The translations under genes and the position numbers were made by a program. Below, in pieces: positions 1 through 5,473 of a stretch of DNA of 5,473 bases. This DNA comes from an uncultured Clostridia bacterium (GTDB lineage Bacteria; Bacillota; Clostridia; Oscillospirales; Ruminococcaceae): the NCBI GenBank assembly GCA_947628385.1, contig CANQZS010000126.1, positions 1 to 5,473 of the forward strand, in the 5' to 3' direction. A model generated the notes under the pieces. The model saw nothing but the letters and a program-made list of their open reading frames with translations, did no database searches and was not told the origin of the DNA. Within the stretch, counting starts at the first letter, position 1, and every line of letters begins with the position of its first letter.

Positions 1-624
1 CTTGTAGCTGTCGTAAAAGCAGTCAAAGATCAATGCTTTCAGCGGCTTTGAAATATCCCCCTTTGGACAGGGAATATCGGTCACGATCCTTTCAAGCACG
101 GCTTCGATGTTTACGCCCGTCTTTGCGGAGATCCTCGGAGCGTCCTCGGCGGGAATTCCGATAACGCTTTCTATCTCATTGCATACGCGTTCCGGATCGG
201 CTGACGGCAGATCTATTTTATTTATCACCGGCATGACTTCAAGATCGTTTTCTATGGCAAGATAGGTATTTGCAAGAGTCTGGGCTTCTATTCCCTGAGA
301 AGCGTCTACAACGAGGACGGCTCCCTCGCAAGCCACAAGGGAACGTGAGACTTCATAATTGAAATCCACATGACCCGGGGTATCAATAAGGTTGAAAACG
401 TAGTCCTTTCCGTTCTGCGCCTTGTAATTCAGCCGGACGGCTCTGGCTTTTATGGTTATGCCGCGTTCACGCTCGATGTCCATATTGTCAAGGAGCTGAT
501 CCTCCATATCGCGCTTTGCGACGGTAGAGGTAAGCTCAAGGATCCTGTCGGCAAGAGTGGACTTTCCGTGGTCTATATGAGCGATTATACAGAAATTGCG
601 GATATTGTTCTGATCGTATTCCAA
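1..624 (-). CDS. lepA: Elongation factor 4 (LepA), N-terminal 208 codons, truncated by the window edge
   Basis: LepA/EF-4 is a ribosome-binding translational GTPase related to EF-G; the usual length is about 600 residues, so roughly one third is present. All GTP-binding motifs are visible, numbering from the TTG at 624: G1 AHIDHGKST (15-23), the switch I/G2 stretch RERGITIKA (52-60), G3 DTPGH (81-85), G4 NKID (135-138) and G5 SAK (166-168). LepA-typical stretches NIRNFCIIAHIDHGKS, VDFNYEVSRSLVACEGA and EAQTLANTYLA leave little doubt against EF-G or TypA. I chose TTG at 624-622 as the start because AAAGGAAG lies just upstream (632-639, 7 bases away) and the protein then begins close to the conserved NIRNF. 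An in-frame ATG at 657-655 would add 11 residues but overlaps the -10 box of the predicted promoter, so it should not be on the transcript. The reading frame continues past base 1. It is divergent from the transporter genes and probably functionally unrelated to them. Confidence 0.97.
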   Translation of the reverse strand, partial: MEYDQNNIRNFCIIAHIDHGKSTLADRILELTSTVAKRDMEDQLLDNMDIERERGITIKARAVRLNYKAQNGKDYVFNLIDTPGHVDFNYEVSRSLVACEGAVLVVDASQGIEAQTLANTYLAIENDLEVMPVINKIDLPSADPERVCNEIESVIGIPAEDAPRISAKTGVNIEAVLERIVTDIPCPKGDISKPLKALIFDCFYDSYK

Positions 625-631
625 AATAACA

Positions 632-639
632 CTTCCTTT
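632..639 (-). promoter_or_regulatory. Ribosome binding site deciding the lepA TTG start
   Basis: The minus strand reads AAAGGAAG here, followed by 7 bases and then TTG at 624-622. It supports the TTG start over the in-frame ATG at 657, whose upstream sequence is the promoter -10 region rather than a Shine-Dalgarno sequence. Confidence 0.7.
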
Positions 640-655
640 TTGCAGATCAGCATAC

Positions 656-684
656 ATTATACCACATTCGGCAGGATTTGTAAA
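656..684 (-). promoter_or_regulatory. Predicted sigma-A type promoter of lepA (extended -10)
   Basis: On the minus strand, TTTACA (684-679) is followed after exactly 17 bases by TATAAT (661-656). TGG lies immediately before the -10 (664-662), giving the extended form TGnTATAAT. This is a near-consensus vegetative promoter. Transcription would start near 649, leaving a leader of about 25 bases that contains the AAAGGAAG ribosome binding site and leads to the TTG start at 624. Seen directly as sequence; activity is inferred. Confidence 0.8.
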
Positions 685-753
685 GGTATTTTTCAATAAA
701 CGGCACATTCTGCAAGCAGGATCGGGAGTTTTGTCGGCGTGAAATTATGTCAA

Positions 754-773
754 AACGGTAACAAGATACCGTT
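754..773. repeat. Perfect inverted repeat, candidate operator in the divergent intergenic region
   Basis: AACGGTA (754-760) and TACCGTT (767-773) are perfect inverted copies separated by 6 bases (ACAAGA). The size and spacing fit a site for a dimeric regulator. It is not followed by a T-run, so it does not look like a terminator. Its centre lies about 90 bases upstream of the predicted start of the transporter transcript and about 115 upstream of the lepA start, a position more typical of an activator or a distal site than of a promoter-blocking repressor. I do not recognise it as the consensus of a particular regulator family. Confidence 0.45.
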
Positions 774-837
774 ATACGGCTAAAAGGTTAAAATTTGATT
801 ACAGATTCAGCATAACTATAGAAAAATTATTATAATG

Positions 838-846
838 TGATATAAT
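838..846 (+). promoter_or_regulatory. Predicted extended -10 promoter of the transporter operon
   Basis: TGATATAAT (838-846) matches the extended -10 form TGnTATAAT, and transcription would start near 853. No good -35 is present at 16-18 bases upstream (ATAGAA at 818-823 is poor), which fits either an extended -10 promoter or one needing an activator. A second TATAAT at 831-836 lies 10 bases upstream, and TTGATT (795-800) with TATAGA (817-822) at 16-base spacing is a weaker alternative. The whole stretch from about 780 to 850 is AT-rich. Confidence 0.55.
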
Positions 847-855
847 ATAAAGGTA

Positions 856-869
856 GACGGTCAGCCGTC
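856..869 (+). promoter_or_regulatory. Small hairpin at the predicted 5' end of the operon transcript
   Basis: GACGG (856-860), loop TCAG (861-864) and CCGTC (865-869) form a perfect 5-bp GC-rich stem. With transcription starting near 853 it would lie in the first bases of the mRNA, where such stems can protect the 5' end. It could also be a short DNA palindrome bound by a protein. It is followed by GGGAAATATTC, not a T-run, so termination is unlikely. Confidence 0.4.
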
Positions 870-909
870 GGGAAATATTCAGGAATTTTATGTAAAATGA
901 GGAGTTGCA

Positions 910-1848
910 ATGAAAGCTGAAAACAGACCTCCCAAGCCTCAGAGGAAGCCTGAGAAAAAAATAAAAAAGAAAAGGAATATCAAAAGGTTCCTGAAAAGCG
1001 ACGCAGCCTTTCCGTACCTTTGTCTGCTGCCAAGCCTTGTGGGAGTAATGATATTCTTTATAATACCGTTTTTTGTAATAATTTTCTATTCGATGGTCGA
1101 CAATCCCATAAACAAGGAATTCGTTTTTCTGAATAACTACATAAGCGTTATAAAAAATACCGCATTCAGAAGAGCCGCGCTGAATACGCTGACGTTTTCG
1201 GCGGTATCGGTCCCGCTGGCAGTGGTGCTGTCAATGCTGCTGGCAATGCTCCTTGACAGCAAGATACCGTTTGTAAGTCAGTTCAGAACGAGCTTTCTGT
1301 GTCCGATGATGGTGCCGGTAGCGTCGGTAGTGCTGATATGGCAGGTAATATTCCACTATAACGGGGCGCTGAACGACTTTTTGTCACATTTCGGAGTTGA
1401 AAAGATAGACTGGCTCAAATCCACAAAGGGTCAGATAGTGGTCGTGGTGCTGTTCCTGTGGAAAAATCTCGGATATAACATGATATTGTTCCTTTCGGCG
1501 CTGAACAATATTCCCAAGGATATTGTGGAGGTAGCAACTCTTGAGGGCGCGGGGGGATTCTATAAATTTTTCAGGATAAAGCTGAGGTACCTTTCTCCTA
1601 CGATACTTTTTGTAGGGATACTTTCGCTGATAAATTCATTCAAGGTGTTCAGAGAGGTCTACCTGCTGACGGGAGATTATCCTTTTGACAGTCTTTATAT
1701 GCTGCAGCATTTCATGAACAATACGTTCAGGAACATTGACTATCAGAAGCTATCTTCTGCGGCTATATTGATGGCTATAGTCATGGTGCTTATCATAGGA
1801 GCGCTTTTCATTGCAGAAAATAAATTCGGAGAGGACGTGGAGGATTGA
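910..1848 (+). CDS. ABC importer permease, MalF/UgpA (CUT1) type
   Basis: This 312-residue integral membrane protein is one half of the transmembrane channel of a binding-protein-dependent ABC importer, of the family that usually takes up oligosaccharides, polyols or glycerol phosphate. The N-terminus is very basic and proline-rich (residues 1-30), then about six hydrophobic segments follow at roughly 38-60, 92-115, 128-148, 175-198, 230-246 and 283-303. The cytoplasmic EAA loop that docks the ATPase is clear: EVATLEGAG (207-215) followed by FFRIKLRYLSP (220-230). A short outer loop between the first two segments carries LNNYISVIKN, the family's typical 'NY' stretch. The start is ATG with AGGAG (900-904) five bases upstream. 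It is the first gene of the apparent operon and its stop overlaps the next gene. Family assignment is firm; the substrate cannot be told. Confidence 0.93.
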   Translation: MKAENRPPKPQRKPEKKIKKKRNIKRFLKSDAAFPYLCLLPSLVGVMIFFIIPFFVIIFYSMVDNPINKEFVFLNNYISVIKNTAFRRAALNTLTFSAVSVPLAVVLSMLLAMLLDSKIPFVSQFRTSFLCPMMVPVASVVLIWQVIFHYNGALNDFLSHFGVEKIDWLKSTKGQIVVVVLFLWKNLGYNMILFLSALNNIPKDIVEVATLEGAGGFYKFFRIKLRYLSPTILFVGILSLINSFKVFREVYLLTGDYPFDSLYMLQHFMNNTFRNIDYQKLSSAAILMAIVMVLIIGALFIAENKFGEDVED

Positions 1849-2801
1849 GCGAGCTTACTATGGAAAAGGAAAAGATCGCCGAGAAAAAAAGCAAGCCTCC
1901 TTTCCGCGTAAGACTGAACAGAAAAAAGCAGAAGCTTATAATGTGCATACTTACGCTGTTTGCGGCTGCGGCGGCAATAATATTTCTTCTTCCGACAATA
2001 CTTACGATAGCGAATTCCTTTATGGGATCCTCGGAGATAAGCGCGAATTACGGGATAATCTTCGCGGAAAACGAGGACGGCGGCAAGGAATATATCGCGG
2101 AAAAAATAAACCTGAAATTCATTCCGGATATGGTGAGCTTCAGTCAGTATTATACGGTGCTGTTCAAGAGTCCGGATTATCTTATGAAATTCTGGAATTC
2201 GGTGATACTTGTAGTTCCGATAGTGATTTTCCAGCTTGTGACGGCTTCGCTTGCGGCATATTCCTTTGCAAGGCTTAAAGGACGGCTGAAAGAGGTAATT
2301 TTCTTTATATACATAGTCGTTATGCTGATGCCCTATCAGGTAACTCTGGTGCCTAACTATCTTATATCCGACTGGCTCCACATACTTGACACAAGGGCGG
2401 CGATAATTCTTCCGGGTATATTCACGCCGTTTGCGGTATTTATTCTTTCAAAGATAATGAGACGGATACCGTTCTCGCTTATTGAAGCGGCGCAGCTGGA
2501 CGGTGCGGGCGAATTGCAGATATTCCTGCATATATGTATGCCGCTTTGCAAAAGCGCGCTGTTTTCGGTGGCGATACTGGTTTTCATAGATTACTGGAAC
2601 ATGGTTGAGCAGCCGCTGGTGCTGCTTTCAAATTCGGAGCTTTATCCGCTGTCGGTGTTCCTGTCGCAGATAAACAGCGGAGAAATAGGACTTGCCTTTG
2701 CGGTGGCTACGATCTATATGATACCTACGCTGTTGATGTTCCTTTACGGTGAGGATTATCTTGTAGAGGGAATTGCTTATTCCGGCGGCATAAAGGGCTG
2801 A
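1845..2801 (+). CDS. ABC importer permease, MalG/UgpE (CUT1) type
   Basis: This is the partner permease of the preceding gene, up to 318 residues. Hydrophobic segments lie at about 30-57, 118-141, 150-173, 184-205, 238-258 and 284-303. The EAA loop is near consensus: IEAAQLDGAG (213-222), then IFLHICMPLCKSAL (226-239). LMPYQVTLVPNYL (161-173) and the C-terminal YLVEGI..GGIKG are classic MalG-type features. The outer loop between segments 1 and 2 (about 58-117) appears longer than usual and acidic in the middle (ENEDGGKEY, 75-83). The start is uncertain. TTG at 1845 overlaps the previous stop (TTGA), with AGAGG ten bases upstream; GGAGG at 1839-1843 is too close to it. ATG at 1860, giving 313 residues, has no good ribosome binding site at normal spacing. 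Either way, translation is probably coupled to the upstream gene. About 66-72 bases without a terminator separate it from the adaptor gene. Confidence 0.92.
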   Translation: MSELTMEKEKIAEKKSKPPFRVRLNRKKQKLIMCILTLFAAAAAIIFLLPTILTIANSFMGSSEISANYGIIFAENEDGGKEYIAEKINLKFIPDMVSFSQYYTVLFKSPDYLMKFWNSVILVVPIVIFQLVTASLAAYSFARLKGRLKEVIFFIYIVVMLMPYQVTLVPNYLISDWLHILDTRAAIILPGIFTPFAVFILSKIMRRIPFSLIEAAQLDGAGELQIFLHICMPLCKSALFSVAILVFIDYWNMVEQPLVLLSNSELYPLSVFLSQINSGEIGLAFAVATIYMIPTLLMFLYGEDYLVEGIAYSGGIKG

Positions 2802-2859
2802 GACCTGCCGGATCCTGCGGCGGAGACCGGATCGAACGGAATTTTCCTGAAATATATTT

Positions 2860-2865
2860 AAGGAG
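2860..2865 (+). promoter_or_regulatory. Ribosome binding site deciding the adaptor start
   Basis: AAGGAG is a strong Shine-Dalgarno sequence. It lies only 2 bases from ATG 2868 but 8 bases from the in-frame ATG at 2874, so the second ATG is the better start. Confidence 0.7.
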
Positions 2866-2873
2866 TTATGAGT

Positions 2874-4853
2874 ATGAATAAGAAAAGAGAATGGGTGAAA
2901 AATGCAGCGATAATCTTCCTGATAATCATGCTTCTGCTTACGTTTTTCTCCAATACGATAATGAATTATTCCCTGCCGGAGGTCGCGGCGCAGTATGTGA
3001 ACGGGGGAACGCTTTCCGAACAGATACGCGGCAGCGGTACCATAGAGGCGAACCAGACCTATGAGGTCAAGATCGACGAGACAAGGACCATTGCCTCGGT
3101 AGAGGTAAAGGTGGGAGACGAGGTAGTAAAGGGTCAGACTCTTTTCAAGTTAGAGGACAGCGAAAGCGCAGAGCTCGAGACAGCAGAAAAGAACCTCAGA
3201 GCCGCTAAGAAAGCGTATGACGAGGCTTTGCTCACGGTCGGAGTGGACTTCCGCAGCGACGAGCTGGATATTGCCAAGCAGGAAGAGGATATTGAGGACA
3301 TGAAAGACGAGATGTCTAAATTGTCCGTTTATCAGGACGAATATGAAAATGCCAAGAAAAAGGTCGGGGAGATCGAGGACGAGATAAAGGCTCTTGAAAA
3401 GGAATCAAGAGATCTCGAAAAGGAAACAAAGCAGTATGATGATATTCTTGCGGCTGTTGAAGCAAAGGATTATGAATCCTTGGGCAAGGATAATTACGAT
3501 AAGATAGTCGCCGCACAGACAAAGCTCGAAAATGCCGAAAAGGCAAAGGAAAAAACAGAGGAAAAAGTAAAGGAATATGAATCCGAGATCTCAGCAGGAG
3601 GAAATGCAGAGTCCATTTCCGCAGCAAGACAGGCTGTTGAGAACAAAAAGCTTGAAATAAGCGACACCACCAGAAAGATAAATGAGATCGCTATGGGAGT
3701 TTACGACGACGGAGGGGACGGAAGCACCGATCCGAGCGTTACGGTCAGCGAGCTCCAGTCCACGCTGAATCAGCAGAGCCTTGATCTCAAATTTCTTCAG
3801 GAAGCCTATGATCGGGAGCTTGCTAAATCAAGTACATATGAAAGAAACAAACAGCTCCTTAACAGCGAAAAAAATCTCCTTGAACAAAATGAGAAAAAAT
3901 GCGATAATGCTCAAAAGCAGCTCGATAAGATCCTTGCGGAGGTAAAGAAAAGCGCTAAGGACGGTTCATCGGAAATAGCCGATAAGATCGCAGAGGTGAA
4001 CTATAAGCTCGATGATGCAAAATCACGTCTTGAGGACGCTCAAGCTGAGGAGGCTGAGGCAAAATCAAAGGCGGATATTTCTCCCGAGGAGCAGGAAAGC
4101 AAGATAAGAGAAGCGGAAAATAATCTTGAAAAATCAAAGATAGCTCTTTCCCAGAAAAGGGAAGAGGCAGCCATATCCGCAAGCAAGGACGCTCTCAACA
4201 TTCAGGATCTGCTTTCCTCGGTGGAGGACGCGGAAAAGGAAGTTGAAAAGTACAGATCCAGATCCGTCGGCGCAGAGATCACTGCAAGCGTAGGAGGAAG
4301 GGTCACCTCGCTGGCTTATTCGGCAGGCGAGGAGGCTGCAATGGATTCTGTAGTAGCGTCTATAGAAATGACCGAAAAGGGCTATACGCTCGAAATGACG
4401 GTCACTGCTGAACAGGCAAGAAAGGTCAAAGCAGGCGATGAAGCCGAAATACAGTATTTCTATTATGGAGACGCCAAGGCAGTTCTGGATTCCATAACTC
4501 CGGATAAGGCAAATCCCGCTCAGAACAAGATACTTAAATTCTCGGTAACAGGCGACGTTACTCCGGGTCAGACGCTCCAGCTCGCTATGGGTACGAAAGG
4601 ACAGCGGTACGACTACATAATTCCGAACAGCTCTATAAGGGAGGATACGAACGGAAAGTTCGTGCTTGCGGTAAAATCAAAGAGCAGTCCGCTTGGAAAC
4701 AGATATATTGCGGAGCGCGTAAATGTGGAGGTCCTTGCTTCGGACGGCACTCAGTCGGCTGTATCGGGAGACTTCCTCGGCGGGGAATTCATCATATCGA
4801 CCTCTACAAAGCCTATAGAGTCAGGCGATCAGGTCCGTCTGATAAATGAATGA
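2874..4853 (+). CDS. Membrane fusion (periplasmic adaptor-like) protein, HlyD/MacA/YknX type, with very long coiled coil
   Basis: This is an adaptor subunit that normally works with a MacB-type ABC permease; it is membrane-anchored with its bulk outside the cell. Residue numbers count from ATG 2868; the better-spaced ATG at 2874 gives 659 residues. A membrane segment at about 12-30 follows a short basic N-terminus with no lipobox. Next come a first barrel strand (GTLSEQIRGSGTIEA, 47-61) and a half lipoyl domain ending VEVKVGDEVVKGQTLFKLED (78-97). Residues 98-467 are charged and helix-prone, rich in Glu, Lys and Ala, with a Gly/Asp-rich turn at 277-291 (VYDDGGDGSTDP). The second half lipoyl domain is ITASVGGRVTSLAYSAGEEA (471-490). 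A beta-barrel (506-561) and a C-terminal membrane-proximal domain ending STKPIESGDQVRLINE follow. MacA-like adaptors are typically about 370-400 residues, and the extra length is nearly all coiled coil. The stop is 11 bases before the permease gene, with which it is probably co-translated. Substrate is unknown. Confidence 0.9.
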   Translation: MNKKREWVKNAAIIFLIIMLLLTFFSNTIMNYSLPEVAAQYVNGGTLSEQIRGSGTIEANQTYEVKIDETRTIASVEVKVGDEVVKGQTLFKLEDSESAELETAEKNLRAAKKAYDEALLTVGVDFRSDELDIAKQEEDIEDMKDEMSKLSVYQDEYENAKKKVGEIEDEIKALEKESRDLEKETKQYDDILAAVEAKDYESLGKDNYDKIVAAQTKLENAEKAKEKTEEKVKEYESEISAGGNAESISAARQAVENKKLEISDTTRKINEIAMGVYDDGGDGSTDPSVTVSELQSTLNQQSLDLKFLQEAYDRELAKSSTYERNKQLLNSEKNLLEQNEKKCDNAQKQLDKILAEVKKSAKDGSSEIADKIAEVNYKLDDAKSRLEDAQAEEAEAKSKADISPEEQESKIREAENNLEKSKIALSQKREEAAISASKDALNIQDLLSSVEDAEKEVEKYRSRSVGAEITASVGGRVTSLAYSAGEEAAMDSVVASIEMTEKGYTLEMTVTAEQARKVKAGDEAEIQYFYYGDAKAVLDSITPDKANPAQNKILKFSVTGDVTPGQTLQLAMGTKGQRYDYIIPNSSIREDTNGKFVLAVKSKSSPLGNRYIAERVNVEVLASDGTQSAVSGDFLGGEFIISTSTKPIESGDQVRLINE

Positions 4854-4864
4854 GGAATGATCTT

Positions 4865-5473
4865 ATGAAGCGTAAACATATGGTACTGCTCTCGCTGGAT
4901 ATAGGGTCTGCGGTGTTCCTGCTGTGTATGACGATCATAGGGAGCGTTCTGGCGAATTCTCTTACGGATCAGGATACTGCGGAGCGCTGGGGAGGCGGCG
5001 AACGATATTCTCAGGTAAGCGTTTATACCGCTCTGGGAAGCGAGCTTTCCATAGACGGGATCTTTATGACAAGAGATAATGTGGAAAAAAAGCTTACGGA
5101 AAATTCCTTTGCTTCCGAAAGAGAGGGAGCAAGGGTCTGGGCGGACGCGTTTTCCTCATATCAGATGAGCATACCCGTAAGCTCTGGAAGAGCATCGTCG
5201 GAAGCGGCAATGATAATAACGGGAGGAGATTTCTTTCTGTTCCACCCTCAGGAGATGCTGAGCGGGTATTACTATTCCGACAGCGATACAATGTATGACA
5301 GGATAGTTATAGATGACGTGCTTGCATGGCAGCTTTTCGGCTCGTCGGACGTGGCAGGAATGCCGGTGACGATAAACGGCAAATATTTCTATATAGCCGG
5401 AGTTTACAAGCAGAGCGAAAACAAGTATATTAAAGAGGTCTGCGGCGAAAAGCCGAGAATGTTCATGCCGTAT
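4865..5473 (+). CDS. MacB/FtsX-type ABC transporter permease, N-terminal 203 codons, truncated by the window edge
   Basis: The open frame starts at ATG 4865 (AGGA at 4853-4856, 8 bases upstream, overlapping the adaptor's stop TGA) and stays open to the last base. Residues 7-32 form a hydrophobic first membrane segment. The rest is an extracytoplasmic domain of the MacB periplasmic-core type: ITGGDFFLFHPQEMLSGYYY (118-137), then RIVIDDVLAWQLFGSSDVAG (146-165) and VTINGKYFYIAGVYK (168-182). This matches the family pattern of GDFF..L.G, V.I...LA..LFG....G, and I.G..F.V.GV. In this family the domain is followed by three C-terminal membrane segments, which would lie to the right. MacB-like proteins work with an adaptor, and the gene directly upstream is one. 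No ATPase domain precedes this permease, so unlike E. coli MacB its nucleotide-binding subunit should be a separate gene. Such systems export peptides or lipids, or transmit mechanical signals to the envelope; which applies here is not visible. Confidence 0.85.
   Translation, partial: MKRKHMVLLSLDIGSAVFLLCMTIIGSVLANSLTDQDTAERWGGGERYSQVSVYTALGSELSIDGIFMTRDNVEKKLTENSFASEREGARVWADAFSSYQMSIPVSSGRASSEAAMIITGGDFFLFHPQEMLSGYYYSDSDTMYDRIVIDDVLAWQLFGSSDVAGMPVTINGKYFYIAGVYKQSENKYIKEVCGEKPRMFMPY

Larger units (their letters stand above)
625..909. other. Divergent intergenic region between lepA and the transporter operon
   Basis: These 285 bases hold the lepA promoter and leader, the 754-773 inverted repeat, the operon promoter, the 5' hairpin and the ribosome binding site of the first permease. 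A 10-base palindrome, CTGC-AA-GCAG (710-719), lies just upstream of the lepA -35, and GCAGGAT occurs twice (671-677 and 716-722). I see no RNA gene, terminator or small ORF with a ribosome binding site. Confidence 0.8.

Noticed and set aside
370..699. Plus-strand open frame of 109 codons
   Set aside because: It is antisense to lepA and runs through its promoter, has no convincing ribosome binding site and resembles no family. lepA on the other strand explains the region.
1811..2278. Plus-strand open frame overlapping the start of the second permease in another frame
   Set aside because: Low-complexity, Gly/Arg-rich translation with no domain signature; the overlapping frame encodes the MalG-type permease.
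1743..2381. Long minus-strand open frame opposite the permease genes
   Set aside because: Its predicted protein is rich in His, Arg and Tyr, as expected from the complement of permease codons. Both permeases on the plus strand carry clear EAA motifs.
2800..2834. Repeated GAGACC and CCGGATC motifs and a GATCC/GGATC inverted pair in the gap before the adaptor
   Set aside because: The stem would be only 5 bp with a 13-base loop and no T-run, so it is not a terminator. The direct repeat is short and imperfect and is probably chance.
2853..2858. TATATT as a possible -10 for a separate adaptor promoter
   Set aside because: No -35-like hexamer lies at 16-18 bases upstream, and the box would sit almost on the ribosome binding site, leaving no usable leader.
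3316..3627. Minus-strand open frames opposite the adaptor coiled coil (also 3955-4182)
   Set aside because: The Leu/Pro/Phe-rich translations are the expected mirror of Glu/Lys/Ala codons and have no ribosome binding sites.
3159..4268. Possible tandem repeats in the Glu/Lys-rich part of the adaptor
   Set aside because: AAGGAA-like and GAGGAC-like words recur because of coiled-coil composition; I see no consistent period or duplicated block at the DNA level.
1..5473. CRISPR array, tRNA/rRNA, insertion sequence or attachment site
   Set aside because: No regularly spaced repeats, cloverleaf-like sequences, transposase coding or terminal inverted repeats were seen; coding density is high and the gene order looks chromosomal.

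Overview
The window looks like a chromosomal segment of a low-to-mid GC Firmicute, probably a Clostridia/Ruminococcus-like gut organism. This is inferred from strong AGGAG-type ribosome binding sites, heavy use of ATA for isoleucine, a TTG start, and gene families typical of that group. I cannot name the species from the sequence alone.

Layout. The left part (1-624, minus strand) is the first 208 codons of lepA, the translation GTPase EF-4, running off the left edge. A divergent intergenic region (625-909) follows. It holds a well-formed lepA promoter on the minus strand, a perfect 7-bp-arm inverted repeat, and a likely extended -10 promoter on the plus strand with a small hairpin at the predicted 5' end of the transcript. 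The rest of the window (910-5473) is a plus-strand gene train with short gaps and no visible terminator. It contains a MalF/UgpA-type permease, a MalG/UgpE-type permease overlapping it, a large membrane fusion (adaptor) protein of about 660 residues with an exceptionally long coiled coil, and the start of a MacB/FtsX-type ABC permease cut by the right edge.

How the genes may work together. The first two genes are the two membrane subunits of a CUT1-like ABC importer. No solute-binding protein or ATPase is encoded between position 910 and the right edge, so these must lie further right or elsewhere. The next two genes are the adaptor and the start of the permease of a MacA/MacB-like system, whose ATPase would be expected just beyond the right edge. 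Importer permeases and a MacAB-like pair in one apparent operon is the most unusual feature here. The adaptor's predicted helical hairpin has arms of about 175 residues with interruptions placed almost symmetrically about the tip, long enough in principle to reach across a Gram-positive wall. What the combined system moves or senses cannot be read from this sequence.
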